A DNA stretch of 64,000 nt from an uncultured Blautia sp. (lineage in GTDB: Bacteria; Bacillota; Clostridia; Lachnospirales; Lachnospiraceae): positions 1-64,000 of the forward strand of contig CAKRPO010000005.1 in assembly GCA_934378195.1 (NCBI GenBank), given 5' to 3'. Within the stretch, counting starts at the first letter, position 1, and each line of letters starts with the position of its first letter. The position numbers and the translations under genes were made by a program. This document shows positions 51,892 through 61,846 of this stretch, in pieces. The notes beneath the pieces are model-generated. The model ran no database searches. It was not told where the DNA came from and was given only the letters and a program-made list of their open reading frames with translations.

Positions 51892-52831
51892 TGTAAAGAA
51901 GAATTATAAAGTCCGGAAAAAAGGAAATTCCTATCGATTGAAAGCAGTGAGTAATGTTTCTTTTTCTGTAAAAGAAGGCGAATGTGTAGGACTGGTAGGG
52001 GAAAGCGGCTGTGGTAAAAGTACGCTTGGACGCCTTATAACCGGTTTGGAAGTGCCGGATACGGGTGACATTGAATTTAAAGGGGAATCCATTTATGGAG
52101 GAAAGAATAAAAGACTTAAATTCTGTCAGAATATACAAATGGTATTTCAGGACAGCCTGGAGGCTGTAAATCCACGTTTCACTGCCAGGCAGATAGTGGA
52201 AGAGCCTCTTATTAATCTGAAGAAAATATCTGCGTCAGAAAGAAGCAATGAAGTGGAAAAACTTCTGAAACAGGTAGGTATACCTGCTGACGAAAAAAAT
52301 AAATATGCGCAGGAGTTCAGCGGAGGGCAGCTTCAGAGAGTGTGTATAGCCAGGGCACTGGCTTCCGAACCGGAACTGATTGTTCTGGATGAACCCCTGA
52401 GTTGTCTGGATGTATCTGTACAGGCGCAGGTGTTGAATCTTCTGAGAGATATCAAAGAGCAGAGAAGGTTGTCCTATATTTTGATTTCACATGATCTGGA
52501 AGCGGTATACTATCTTGCTGATTCTCTGGTAGTTATGTATGGTGGACAGATTATGGAAAGAATTGAAGATATATCTTTGTTTGAAAAAATGATCCATCCC
52601 TACACCAGAATGTTACTTAGATCTGTACCGGAATACAGGGAAAAATTTGGGGAAAAAGAAAGCCAGGCAGAATCTGTATGGGTGGATCTTGGGGTTCAGA
52701 AAGAAGGATTTGAAGGCTGCCCTTACTATGGCCGCTGTCGGGAGGAATTACCGGTATGTAAAGAACAGAGACCGGATATGAAAGAAGTTGAAAAAGGACA
52801 TTTTGTAGCATGTCACAAATGGAGGAAATAA
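51869..52831 (+). CDS. ABC ATPase, NikE/DppF-like
   Basis: 320 residues. Walker A GESGCGKST, Q loop MVFQDSLEAVNPRF, signature SGGQLQRVCIARALA, Walker B IVLDEPLSCLDVS, and the C-terminal GCPYYGRCREELPVCKEQ. It completes the importer. A half transporter gene follows after 11 bases. Confidence 0.93.
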   Translation: MDLLTINNVKKNYKVRKKGNSYRLKAVSNVSFSVKEGECVGLVGESGCGKSTLGRLITGLEVPDTGDIEFKGESIYGGKNKRLKFCQNIQMVFQDSLEAVNPRFTARQIVEEPLINLKKISASERSNEVEKLLKQVGIPADEKNKYAQEFSGGQLQRVCIARALASEPELIVLDEPLSCLDVSVQAQVLNLLRDIKEQRRLSYILISHDLEAVYYLADSLVVMYGGQIMERIEDISLFEKMIHPYTRMLLRSVPEYREKFGEKESQAESVWVDLGVQKEGFEGCPYYGRCREELPVCKEQRPDMKEVEKGHFVACHKWRK

Positions 52832-52842
52832 TTTAAGAAGGT

Positions 52843-54582
52843 ATGAAATATTATATACGAGTAGCAAAATTCAATAAATATATAAAGGGCGAATTGTTTC
52901 TGAAGGTGTTCCTGAGTCTTCTTGTAACAGCAACCTATGTACTTCAGGCAATCTGTCTTTCGCAGGGGATTGCAAGAGTCTTTTCGGGCGATAACTTTCA
53001 AAAGGCAGCAGTATGTTATGTGGCAGTTGCTGCATTGATAGCCATTCGTGCTTTGCTTGTCAGGTATCTGGAGGGTTATACAAAAAAAGTAGCGGGTAAA
53101 CTGAAAGGAATTTTAAGAGAAAAGATCATTGGGAAACTGTTGTTGCTTGGCCCTGCTTATCAGGCAGACAAAAGATCAGGAAAAATGCAGTCTCTGGTTA
53201 CTGATGGAGTAGAATACCTGGAACCCTATCTTGTTAATTATATTCCACAGATATTTGTAGTTCTTTTGTCAGTAATACCAATGTGGATCTATATTTTTGT
53301 TCTGAGCAAAGAAGCCGGTATTATTTTGATAGCGGCTATTATTCTGGCAATTATTGTGCCTCATATGCTGATGCCGTTTACAAGTAAGTCTTCGATAGGT
53401 TACTGGAGAGAATATGCCGTATTAAATGCCCAGTATGTAGACACCATGCAGGGAATGAACACTTTAAAAATGTTTGCATCAGAAAAAAATAAAGGCGAAG
53501 AACTTCACAGGAACAGTGAGAGTTTTCGGCAGAGACAAATCGTAAATACAAGAAATTCGCTGGTATCATCAGCTTTTATTATATTTATGATGGGTGCAGG
53601 AACTTCAATTACTACAGGAATTGCAGCTTACTCCTGCAGCAGAGGAACGCTTTCCTATGTGGGACTTCTGAACATAATGTTTCTGGTTATCGAATGTGTC
53701 AGGCCGGTAGGTGAAATGAATAATGCCTGGCATTCCAGCTATCTTGGATTATCTGTGTCAAGGGAATTCATTGAAATTATGGATGAACCGGTAAAAATAC
53801 AGAAACCAAAACACCCGGAAAAATTTGCTGCCACAAAAACTCTCCCTGACATTGAATTCCGGAATGTGGAATTTAGTTATGATTCCAGGAGAGAGATGGC
53901 TTTAAGAAACGTATCTTTTGAAGTAGAAGGTGGACAGACGGTTGCTTTTGTAGGAGAGTCAGGTTCGGGAAAATCAACAATTATAAATTTACTTATGAGA
54001 TTTTATGATGCAGAGAATGGCCAGATACGTATAAACAATATAGATATTAAAAAAATGGATCCGGATGAACTGCGTAAAAATATGGCAGTAGTATTCCAGA
54101 ATACATATCTGTTTTTCGGAACAGTAATGGAAAATATCCGTATGGCAAGACCGGAAGCATCCGAAGCAGAAGTTTATCAGGCAGCTAAGATCGCACATGC
54201 ACATGAGTTTATCATGGAACTGGAAAATGGGTACGATACTCTTGTTGGAGAAAGAGGAACTACTTTGTCAGGAGGACAGAGACAGAGAATATCAATTGCC
54301 AGAGCTATCCTAAAAAATGCATCGATACTGATCATGGATGAGGCAACTTCCAGTGTGGATGCGGCCACAGAAGAAATAATCCAGGAAACATTAAATGGTC
54401 TCAGAAAGAAATATACAACAATTCTGATCGCCCATCGCCTGTCTACTGTTCAGAATGCGGACAAAATTTATGTGTTAAATAACGGAAAGATTGTCGAGGA
54501 AGGAAAACATGAAGAATTAATAGAAAAGAAAGGATTCTATTACTCGCTGATTGAGGCACAGAAAAAGGGTGAACAGTTATGA
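52843..54582 (+). CDS. ABC-exporter-fold half transporter, CydD-like
   Basis: 579 residues. Six-helix membrane domain (about 1-310) with DGVEYLEPYLVNYIPQIFVV, like CydD; then the nucleotide domain: Walker A GESGSGKST, LSGGQRQRISIARAI signature, Walker B LIMDEATSSVD and LIAHRLST. Same operon as the importer and overlapping the next gene by 4 bases, so the pair forms a heterodimer. Direction is open: such pairs export in most bacteria, but YbtPQ-type ones import metallophores. Confidence 0.9.
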   Translation: MKYYIRVAKFNKYIKGELFLKVFLSLLVTATYVLQAICLSQGIARVFSGDNFQKAAVCYVAVAALIAIRALLVRYLEGYTKKVAGKLKGILREKIIGKLLLLGPAYQADKRSGKMQSLVTDGVEYLEPYLVNYIPQIFVVLLSVIPMWIYIFVLSKEAGIILIAAIILAIIVPHMLMPFTSKSSIGYWREYAVLNAQYVDTMQGMNTLKMFASEKNKGEELHRNSESFRQRQIVNTRNSLVSSAFIIFMMGAGTSITTGIAAYSCSRGTLSYVGLLNIMFLVIECVRPVGEMNNAWHSSYLGLSVSREFIEIMDEPVKIQKPKHPEKFAATKTLPDIEFRNVEFSYDSRREMALRNVSFEVEGGQTVAFVGESGSGKSTIINLLMRFYDAENGQIRINNIDIKKMDPDELRKNMAVVFQNTYLFFGTVMENIRMARPEASEAEVYQAAKIAHAHEFIMELENGYDTLVGERGTTLSGGQRQRISIARAILKNASILIMDEATSSVDAATEEIIQETLNGLRKKYTTILIAHRLSTVQNADKIYVLNNGKIVEEGKHEELIEKKGFYYSLIEAQKKGEQL

Positions 54583-56300
54583 AAAATGTGAGATATCTTC
54601 TGAGTCAGCTGAAACCATATAAACTAAAAATCGTACTGGTGGTAGTTTCAGGAATACTAAAAGAATTAAGTGTGATAGCAGCTGTAGGTATCTGTGCATA
54701 CATGGCAGCAGTAGCAGGTATTGGAAATATGCCTTTGAAAAAAAGTTATCTGGAAATACTTTTTCTTGTAGTACTTTCGAGAGCAGTTTTTTCCTATACA
54801 GAAAGTTTTCTGTCACATGATGTGGCCTACCATATTCTGGTTGATTTTCGAGTAAAGCTTTATAACAGTTTTATTCATTTATGTCCCGATATTTTGTTCA
54901 GACAACGTTCAGGTCAGATTTCCACAACGTTGATGAATGATGTGGAAGTACTGGAGTGGTTTTACGCTCATACAGCGGGATATGTTGTTGTCGATTCAGT
55001 GGTAGTTCTGATACTTGTGGTTTTTCTCTGGAGCAGACACTGGAGTCTTGGCGTTCTGCTTTTGCTTGGAGTTGGAGTACTTCTTGTTATTCCGTTTCTT
55101 ATGAAAAACAAAGCAGATATACAGGGAAAAGAAAGCAGATTCAGACTTGGTGAAGCCAATTCAGTAACACTTGAGGGTGTTAATGGAATGAATGAATTGC
55201 TGATGTTGAATGCAGTAGACAGATATCAGAAAAAGAACAGAAAATTCATGGATGCACTGGTAGATATACAGGTGAAGTATGCACAGAGAATGGGAACAGA
55301 AGGGGGACTTCTTCAGATGACTTCCGGCATCACTGCTGTCATTATTAATATTTGTGCAGTATGGCTGGTATTACATAACCAACTCAGCCTGAACTGGTTT
55401 GCAGTAGTGGGAACTACTGTCTGGCTGACATTTGCACCTGTTCTTGAATTATGTAATATGGCCAGAAATTTTGGTATAATATTTGCCGCCTCTGGAAGAA
55501 TCAGTAATGTTCTTACAGGAGAACCGCTGGTAAAAGATAAAGGACAGGATATAGCAGTGACTGAAGTAAATCCGGAAATAAAATTCGAGCATGTGTATTA
55601 TCGTTATGTGAATACTGCAGAAGATGTATTAAAAGATATTTCTTTTGCAGCACCAAAAGGAAAGGTTACAGCACTGGTAGGAGAATCCGGAGCAGGAAAA
55701 ACAACCTGTAGCAATCTTCTTATCAGAATGTGGGATGTGAAGTCAGGACAGATTTCCATAGGCGGAAAGGATATCAGGCAGATGTCTCTGGACAGCCTGC
55801 ATCATCTGATTTCTGTAGTTCCCCAGGAGGTTTACCTTTTTAATGTTTCTATTGGGGATAATATTCGGCTGGGACGTCCGGAAGCCACAGATGAAGAGGT
55901 AAGGCAGGCTGCAGAGATGGCCAGAGTGGATGAATTTATTGAAAGTCTGCCGGAAGGATATAATACAGTAACAGGAGAACGTGGTGTTCAGATATCCGGT
56001 GGTCAGCGCCAGAGGATTGCTATCGCCAGAGCCCTTCTTATGGATGCCCCGATACTGGTTATGGATGAAGCTGTTTCCAGTTTGGATACCAAGACAGATC
56101 TTGAAATTCAGAAAACTTTGCGCAGCATTGCAAAAAAGAAAACTATTATTCTGGTTGCACACAGACTTTCGACAATTCGTGAAGCAGATAAGCTGGTCGT
56201 TTTCAAAAATGGTGAGATAGTAGAGACAGGTACACATGAACAATTATATAAAAATGACGGATATTATAAAGAACTCATAAAATCTCAGGTACAGTTATAA
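54579..56300 (+). CDS. ABC-exporter-fold half transporter, second subunit
   Basis: 573 residues. Membrane domain to about 320 (FRQRSGQISTTLMNDVEVLE, NSVTLEGVNGMNELLMLNAV), nucleotide domain with Walker A GESGAGKTT, ISGGQRQRIAIARALL, Walker B LVMDEAVSSLD and VAHRLST. Both catalytic Glu are present in the pair. It closes the seven-gene operon. The next sequence is a surface-protein stub on the other strand. Confidence 0.9.
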   Translation: MKNVRYLLSQLKPYKLKIVLVVVSGILKELSVIAAVGICAYMAAVAGIGNMPLKKSYLEILFLVVLSRAVFSYTESFLSHDVAYHILVDFRVKLYNSFIHLCPDILFRQRSGQISTTLMNDVEVLEWFYAHTAGYVVVDSVVVLILVVFLWSRHWSLGVLLLLGVGVLLVIPFLMKNKADIQGKESRFRLGEANSVTLEGVNGMNELLMLNAVDRYQKKNRKFMDALVDIQVKYAQRMGTEGGLLQMTSGITAVIINICAVWLVLHNQLSLNWFAVVGTTVWLTFAPVLELCNMARNFGIIFAASGRISNVLTGEPLVKDKGQDIAVTEVNPEIKFEHVYYRYVNTAEDVLKDISFAAPKGKVTALVGESGAGKTTCSNLLIRMWDVKSGQISIGGKDIRQMSLDSLHHLISVVPQEVYLFNVSIGDNIRLGRPEATDEEVRQAAEMARVDEFIESLPEGYNTVTGERGVQISGGQRQRIAIARALLMDAPILVMDEAVSSLDTKTDLEIQKTLRSIAKKKTIILVAHRLSTIREADKLVVFKNGEIVETGTHEQLYKNDGYYKELIKSQVQL

Positions 56301-56326
56301 ATGTCATGTGTCAGGCAAAACACTGC

Positions 56327-56578
56327 CTACTTAACTTTTATGGTTGTAAAAGCTTCGTTTTTGTTTTTATCTCGTGTTGCAATTCGGAGTCTGGTTCCTT
56401 TTTTCTGTTTCGCAATACGTACAGAGAATTTTCCGTTTGCAGATACCTTGCTTTTGTATGTTTTCTTTCCACCGGTGATGATAATGGAGGTTTTTTTCTG
56501 TACTTTGTCGGTTACTTTTCTGAAAGACGAACGAACCTTTTTCGCAGAGATGCGGGAAAGGTTTTTTGCTTTATAGGA
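56327..56578 (-). pseudogene. C-terminal stub of a surface protein with an Ig-like domain
   Basis: On the minus strand the frame reads KKTSIIITGGKKTYKSKVSA, then NGKFSVRIAKQKKGTRLRIA and ends FTTIKVK, the form of a bacterial Ig-like (Big_6/Ig-modular) repeat. The region upstream on that strand is the group II intron start, so the gene is cut at 56578. No continuation was found beyond the intron. Confidence 0.7.
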
Positions 56579-56847
56579 GTGTGCCCAGCAAAGCTGGGGC
56601 ACACCAATCGGTGTAAGTCCGATTATGGTAATCACCAGTGAGCCATATAGTCAAATCCGGTGCGTTGTAGTAATACAGGGTACTAAGCGGATGGGTAATG
56701 TAGCTTCATAAGAAGTGCTAACAATCATGCAGACCGCAACATAAAGTGAATCCTGCCGTATCGTAAATAAAACTTCTATGATCTCTCGGAATTCTGATTG
56801 ATCATGCCAGAGAAACTCTGGCTAGTGTAATGTCTCATTGACTTTCA

Positions 56848-56960
56848 GTTAAATAACGCAGAATGTTTTTTCATCGACAAGGCGACTGAACGAGGCGATG
56901 CGGTGGCATCGTTGAGCGAAGTCAACGCAGTGCGATGAGAAAACAGACAAGTTATTTAGC
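56848..56960. repeat. Palindromic insertion within the intron remnant
   Basis: Outer GTTAAATAAC (56848) / GTTATTTAGC (56951); inner CATCG / CGATG and CGATGC / GCATCG around GGTG. TTGAGCGAAGTCAACG is in the middle, a pattern like the other GAACGNAGTGAAC repeats. No ORF. Confidence 0.6.
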
Positions 56961-56975
56961 GAAATATCAATGATA

Positions 56976-57503
56976 CAGTACACTAGGATTCTTGTAAGAT
57001 ACGCCGACGATACAGTAATAATCTGTAAAAACAAGAAAAGTGCGAATCATGCACAAAGCCTGTTGCAATATATCATGGGAAAGCTGGACTTAAGATTACA
57101 CCCAGTAAAAACGAAAATAATAAACATATGGGACGGGACAGAGGGATTTGACTTTCTTGGACTGCACCACAGGAGATTTTCGAAAATAAATAAGAAAGGG
57201 AACCGATATGGAGAGACATATCAATACCCAAGCAAGAAAGCCATGAAGAAAATGAAACGGACTGTCAAAGAGAGTATAAATCAGAGATATCTGTTGGTAA
57301 AAACAGAAGAAGAATTGATAAAAGTTCTAAATCTTAAAATAACAGGATGGAGAAACTATTATAAAACGGGGAAAGAGGGCAAAAGCCCTCTGACCTACTC
57401 TACAACAAAACAGGAAATCTGTGTGTTGCAAATAAAGAATGTGGATGTTACAATGTACTGCAACAAGAAGAGTAAAATAAATGTTACTGCTCATTTAGTT
57501 TAA
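56976..57503 (+). pseudogene. Group II intron reverse transcriptase/maturase fragment
   Basis: Reads TRILVRYADDTVIICKNKKS (YADD catalytic pair), then LDLRLHPVKTKIIN, GFDFLGLHHRR, and the maturase X-like VLNLKITGWRNYYKTG, after which the sequence is altered and stops. About 200 N-terminal residues of a full RT are missing. Confidence 0.85.
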
Positions 57504-57504
57504 T

Positions 57505-57553
57505 CTGTGAACAGTTACAAATAAATCTGTCTGTGAAAGGACAGAACAGTTAC
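57505..57553. repeat. Two diverged copies of the MITE-end motif
   Basis: CTGTGAACAGTTAC at 57505-57518 and a longer one from CTGTGAAAGG to GAACAGTTAC at 57531-57553, related to the MITE end at 12130-12152. Confidence 0.5.
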
Positions 57554-57613
57554 AGACAAACAGAAAATCACAGATATGTGATACAGAAAAGACAGCTTCA
57601 GGGGGCATGATTA

Positions 57614-58915
57614 TTGAAACAAAATGAAAACACAAAATATGTGAAACTTGGTATTACAGGAGCAGCAGTTCTGGCATTTGGACTTGCTATCATGTACATT
57701 CTGAATCAGAGCAAGAATATTGCAGCTGGTATTCAGACAGTATTTAATATTCTGAAGCCATTCCTGTATGGTGCACTGATTGCATATCTTCTGGCACCAA
57801 TCTGCAATCGGATGGATGAATGTTTTTTAAGATGGTTTCCGAAAGCAACAGAGAAACAGAAAAAAGGATTGAAATTTCTTTCTATAGCGATTGCTGTTAT
57901 CTGCGCGGTAACAATTGTAGTATTGCTGATTATTCTGATTCTTCCACAGGTATGGGACAGCACAGTTAAGATTATTCGGCTCCTTCCATCAAGACTTGCA
58001 TACTGCAACCGTATGATCGATAAGCTGCTTGCAGATCAGCCGGAACTGCAGACATATTTCAATCATTTTTCTTCACAGATTGAGAGTGGACTGAATGATA
58101 TTCTGAATGCAAACTCCAGCATGATGCAGACGATTCAGGGAATTGTCAACAATATTACTGTACAGCTGATCGAGGTATTGAGTGTATTCAAGAATATGTT
58201 TCTTGGATTCTTGATCGCTGTTTATCTCCTTGCAAGCCGCAAGCTGTTCGGTGCACAGGCAAAGCTTCTTCTGTATGGAATCTTCCCAAACAAATGGGCC
58301 AGGATCATTGAAGAAGAAGTCCGTTATACAGATAAGATGTTCAACGGATTCTTCGTTGGAAAGATTATTGATTCTGCAATCATTGGCCTGATCTGTTTTG
58401 CAGGAACGACTTTGCTGGGATTTGAGTCCGCGGCGTTTATCAGCGTGGTGATCGGCGTGACAAATATTATCCCGTTTTTTGGTCCGTTTATCGGTGCAAT
58501 TCCGTGTGCGTTATTGCTGCTTCTGGGAAGGAATCCATGGGATGCTTTGTATTTTCTGATCTTTATTGTTATTCTGCAGCAGGTAGATGGAAATATCATC
58601 GGACCGAAGATCCTTGGAAATACGACAGGAGTTTCCAGTTTCTGGGTACTGTTTTCAATTCTCTTATTCGGTGGTCTTTGGGGAATTGTCGGAATGGTGA
58701 TTGCAGTTCCGTTGTTTGGAGTACTTTATGATATTATCCGTAAACTCACGACCCGTGGACTTCAAAGAAACAGGCGGGAAGATATGCTTGAGGAATACGA
58801 TGAGAATTTCCATATGAAGAAAGAAGAGATGGAGAAGGATTCGAAACCTTCATTCAGCGAGAAAATCAATGAACGTATTAATGAGCGTATAAATAAAAAT
58901 GCAAATAATAAATGA
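57614..58915 (+). CDS. AI-2E family transporter
   Basis: 433 residues from TTG 57614, with CAGGGGGC upstream; no ATG is available in frame nearby. Helices at the N-terminus and six or more later. PFLYGALIAYLLAPICNRMD, NIIPFFGPFIGAIP and DGNIIGPKILGNTTGVSSFW are PF01594 marks. Some relatives export AI-2 or act as Na+/H+ antiporters. The charged tail (EEYDENFHMKKEEMEKDSKP) is long for the family. Confidence 0.85.
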   Translation: MKQNENTKYVKLGITGAAVLAFGLAIMYILNQSKNIAAGIQTVFNILKPFLYGALIAYLLAPICNRMDECFLRWFPKATEKQKKGLKFLSIAIAVICAVTIVVLLIILILPQVWDSTVKIIRLLPSRLAYCNRMIDKLLADQPELQTYFNHFSSQIESGLNDILNANSSMMQTIQGIVNNITVQLIEVLSVFKNMFLGFLIAVYLLASRKLFGAQAKLLLYGIFPNKWARIIEEEVRYTDKMFNGFFVGKIIDSAIIGLICFAGTTLLGFESAAFISVVIGVTNIIPFFGPFIGAIPCALLLLLGRNPWDALYFLIFIVILQQVDGNIIGPKILGNTTGVSSFWVLFSILLFGGLWGIVGMVIAVPLFGVLYDIIRKLTTRGLQRNRREDMLEEYDENFHMKKEEMEKDSKPSFSEKINERINERINKNANNK

Positions 58916-58987
58916 GAACAATGAATAAGAGCAATGAATGAAAAGTGCTATCATTTGTATTTGCAGAAGATGGTTTTATAGAAAAAT

Positions 58988-59032
58988 GAAACAGCGTAGC
59001 TTTTGAGTAATCTCATTGGCTACGCTGTTTTT
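58988..59032. terminator. Terminator between convergent AI-2E and typA genes
   Basis: AAACAGCGTAGC / GCTACGCTGTTT with inner GAG / CTC, T5 on the plus side; weaker on the minus side. Confidence 0.8.
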
Positions 59033-59054
59033 CTATTGAAATATTTTATTCAAA

Positions 59055-60887
59055 TCACTGCTTACGGAATGCAGCACGTTTTCTTTCTCTAGGATCAAGG
59101 ATTCTCTTACGGATACGAAGACTTTCTGGTGTTACTTCCAGAAGTTCGTCCTGATCGATGAATTCGATTGCCTGTTCCAGGCTGAGAACTCTCGGCGGTG
59201 TCAGCTTCAGAGCTTCATCAGCGGAAGAAGAACGGGTATTGGTCAGATGTTTGGTCTTGCAGACATTCAGCTCGATATCCTCGGCTTTACCATTCTGACC
59301 GATGACCATACCACTGTATACTTTTTCGCCAGGTCCGACGAAGAGTGTTCCACGATCCTGTGCGGAGAACAGACCATATGCAACAGCTTCACCGGATTCG
59401 AATGCGATCAGGGATCCCTGTTTACGATACTGGAAATCTCCCTTGTATGGTGCATATCCATCGAATGTAGTATTCAGAATACCGGTACCCTTGGTAGAAG
59501 TAAGGAACTCACCACGGAAACCGATCAGTCCACGGGATGGGATATGGAATTCCAGACGTACGGAACCATCACTTGCGGTACTCATTCCCTGAAGTTCACC
59601 TTTACGTTCACTCAGTTTCTGAATGACTGTACCGGAGAATTCTTCCGGAACATCAACATAAGCGATTTCCATTGGCTCAAGCTTCTTGCCACGTTCATCA
59701 ATATGATACAGAACTTCTGGTTTACTTACAGCGAATTCATAACCTTCACGACGCATGTTCTCAATCAGTACGGACAGATGAAGCTCACCACGTCCGGAAA
59801 CTTTGAAGCACTCTGTGGAATCCGTGTCTTCTACACGAAGGCTGACGTCTGTGTTCAGCTCGCGGTAGAGACGGTCACGAAGATGACGGGATGTAATATA
59901 TTTACCTTCCTGTCCGGCAAGCGGGCTGTCATTTACCATGAAATTCATGGAAAGAGTAGGCTCGGAGATCTTCTGGAATGGAATGGCCTCCGGGTTATCT
60001 CCGCCGCAGAGAGTATCACCGATATGGATATCTTCGATACCGGAGATTGCTACGATGGATCCGATGGAAGCTTCTTTGACTTCTACTTTGTTCAGACCAT
60101 CAAACTCATAGAGCTTGCTGATCTTTACTTTCTTACGTTTATCGAGATCGTGGTGGTTCAGAAGAGTCAGCTCCTGGTTGACTGCAATCTTACCATTTTC
60201 AACTTTGCCGACACCGATACGTCCAACATATTCATTGTAATCGATCGTACTGATCAGTACCTGTGTGTCAGCATTCGGATCACCTTCCGGTGCCGGGATA
60301 TATTTCAGGATCGTTTCAAACAGCGGAGCCATGTTTTCCGGGGTGTCTGAGAGATCAAGAACAGCGTGTCCGGCTTTGGCGGATGCATACAGGAACGGGC
60401 AGTCGAGCTGCTCGTCAGATGCATCAAGGTCCATGAGAAGTTCCAGAACTTCATCAATAACTTCCTCTGGACGAGCTTCCGGACGGTCGATCTTGTTGAT
60501 GCAGACGATGACGTGAAGGTTCAGCTCCAGAGCTTTACGGAGAACGAATTTAGTCTGCGGCATGGCACCCTCAAAGGCATCTACCAGAAGAATAACGCCG
60601 TCTACCATTTTGAGGACACGTTCTACTTCACCACCGAAGTCTGCATGTCCAGGTGTGTCGATGATGTTGATCTTGACTCCTTTGTAATGAACAGCAGTGT
60701 TTTTGGATAAAATAGTAATTCCACGCTCACGCTCAATGTCATTGGAGTCCATGACACGTTCCTGAACTTCCTGGTTTTCACGGAATACACCACTCTGTTT
60801 GAGCAGCTGGTCAACCAGGGTTGTTTTACCGTGATCGACATGGGCGATAATGGCAACGTTACGTACGTCTTCGCGTTTGGTCTTCAT
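59055..60887 (-). CDS. typA: Ribosome-associated GTPase TypA/BipA
   Basis: 610 residues, full length. G1 [18 protein letters not shown]2 ERGITI, G3 [15 protein letters not shown]4 NKIDRPEA, then EF-G-like domains ([17 protein letters not shown]) and C-terminal [18 protein letters not shown]. It binds 70S ribosomes, aiding 50S assembly and stress adaptation. AAAGGA is upstream of the ATG. Single gene. Confidence 0.96.
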   Translation of the reverse strand: MKTKREDVRNVAIIAHVDHGKTTLVDQLLKQSGVFRENQEVQERVMDSNDIERERGITILSKNTAVHYKGVKINIIDTPGHADFGGEVERVLKMVDGVILLVDAFEGAMPQTKFVLRKALELNLHVIVCINKIDRPEARPEEVIDEVLELLMDLDASDEQLDCPFLYASAKAGHAVLDLSDTPENMAPLFETILKYIPAPEGDPNADTQVLISTIDYNEYVGRIGVGKVENGKIAVNQELTLLNHHDLDKRKKVKISKLYEFDGLNKVEVKEASIGSIVAISGIEDIHIGDTLCGGDNPEAIPFQKISEPTLSMNFMVNDSPLAGQEGKYITSRHLRDRLYRELNTDVSLRVEDTDSTECFKVSGRGELHLSVLIENMRREGYEFAVSKPEVLYHIDERGKKLEPMEIAYVDVPEEFSGTVIQKLSERKGELQGMSTASDGSVRLEFHIPSRGLIGFRGEFLTSTKGTGILNTTFDGYAPYKGDFQYRKQGSLIAFESGEAVAYGLFSAQDRGTLFVGPGEKVYSGMVIGQNGKAEDIELNVCKTKHLTNTRSSSADEALKLTPPRVLSLEQAIEFIDQDELLEVTPESLRIRKRILDPRERKRAAFRKQ

Positions 60888-61080
60888 AAAAATCGAAATC
60901 CTTTCTTTTTCTTTCTATATTAATGTAAAATTTTTTTTGTGATACGATATTCCAGTTTACCACATTTTTCGCAGATTACAAGGAGTTATAGAAACTTTTT
61001 TAAATTTTTGGTTCTAAATCTTCCAGGGTATTCATAGCTTAGTATAGATAAAATACCCAAAGAGGAAGGAGAACAACATT

Positions 61081-61707
61081 ATGGCAGACAAAATCATTGA
61101 AAACAATCAGGTATCAATTATGGGGAAGATTGATACCGGCTTTACATTCAGTCATCAGGTATTTGGTGAAGGCTTTTATACCATGGAGCTTCTTGTGCAC
61201 AGGCTGAGTGATTCTGAGGACAGGATTCCGGTTATGGTCTCTGAAAGGCTTCTGGATATAACACAGGACTATACAGGGCAGTATATAGAGATTCATGGGC
61301 AGTTCCGCTCCTATAACAGGCATGAGGAGAAACATAATCGACTGGTTCTTTCTGTTTTTGCAAGAGAGGTGAATTTTGTGGAAGAACAGGATGAGACGGC
61401 ACCAGTCAATCAGATTTTTCTGGATGGTTATATCTGTAAACCTCCGGTTTACCGTAAAACTCCGCTTGGAAGGGAAATTGCGGATATGCTTCTGGCAGTA
61501 AACAGACCTTATGGAAAATCGGATTACATACCATGTATCTGCTGGGGCAGAAATGCCAGATATGCATCGGCATTTACAGTTGGAGGGCATGTGCTTCTGT
61601 GGGGAAGGATCCAGAGTCGTGAATATATGAAGAGAACCGGTGAAAATCAGTCTGAGAGAAGGACTGCATACGAGGTTTCTGTAAGCAAACTGGAATATAT
61701 AGATTAG
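61081..61707 (+). CDS. Tandem OB-fold, SSB-like protein
   Basis: 208 residues with two OB modules: about 8-100 (VSIMGKIDTGFTFSHQVFGE, then YTMELLVHRLSD) and about 110-205 (NQIFLDGYICKPPVYRKTPL, AVNRPYGKSDYIPCICWGRN). The second resembles canonical SSB (PF00436), the first is diverged. There is no acidic SSB tail. Probably binds single-stranded DNA, but this is not the replication SSB. AGGAAGGAG upstream. Confidence 0.75.
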   Translation: MADKIIENNQVSIMGKIDTGFTFSHQVFGEGFYTMELLVHRLSDSEDRIPVMVSERLLDITQDYTGQYIEIHGQFRSYNRHEEKHNRLVLSVFAREVNFVEEQDETAPVNQIFLDGYICKPPVYRKTPLGREIADMLLAVNRPYGKSDYIPCICWGRNARYASAFTVGGHVLLWGRIQSREYMKRTGENQSERRTAYEVSVSKLEYID

Positions 61708-61720
61708 GGGTAATGATTCA

Positions 61721-61776
61721 GCAATATTCTTCACGTAGTGTCATGTGGGGGCAAAGTAGTTCGGTATTGCTTTTTT
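61721..61776 (+). terminator. Weak terminator after the SSB-like gene
   Basis: GCAATA (61721-61726) / TATTGC (61765-61770) then T6. The stem is short and the loop large. Confidence 0.5.
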
Positions 61777-61846
61777 AGCGGAACTGAGGTAAGATAAAAC
61801 CAATAATGCGATAAGCGAGTCTTAAACAACATTAAGAGGAAGTATT

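Larger units (their letters stand above)
56579..57503 (+). mobile_element. Degenerate group II intron
   Basis: The left end is GTGTGCCC, a typical 5' end. It is followed by domain I-like sequence (AATCGGTGTAAGTCCGAT, GGTAATCACCAGTGAGCC, AGTCAAATCCGGTGCGTTG). At 56848 a palindromic insert intervenes, then the reverse transcriptase begins from its YADD block. The N-terminal RT blocks, the end of the maturase domain, any endonuclease and domain V/VI are absent. It cannot splice or move. Confidence 0.8.

Noticed and set aside
56301..56576. Plus-strand ORF of 91 codons after the second half transporter
   Set aside because: The minus strand at the same place has Ig-domain-like sequence, and the plus frame is a hydrophobic shadow without an RBS.
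59247..60350. A 367-codon plus-strand ORF opposite typA
   Set aside because: Antisense to a conserved full-length GTPase; the composition is typical of shadow frames.
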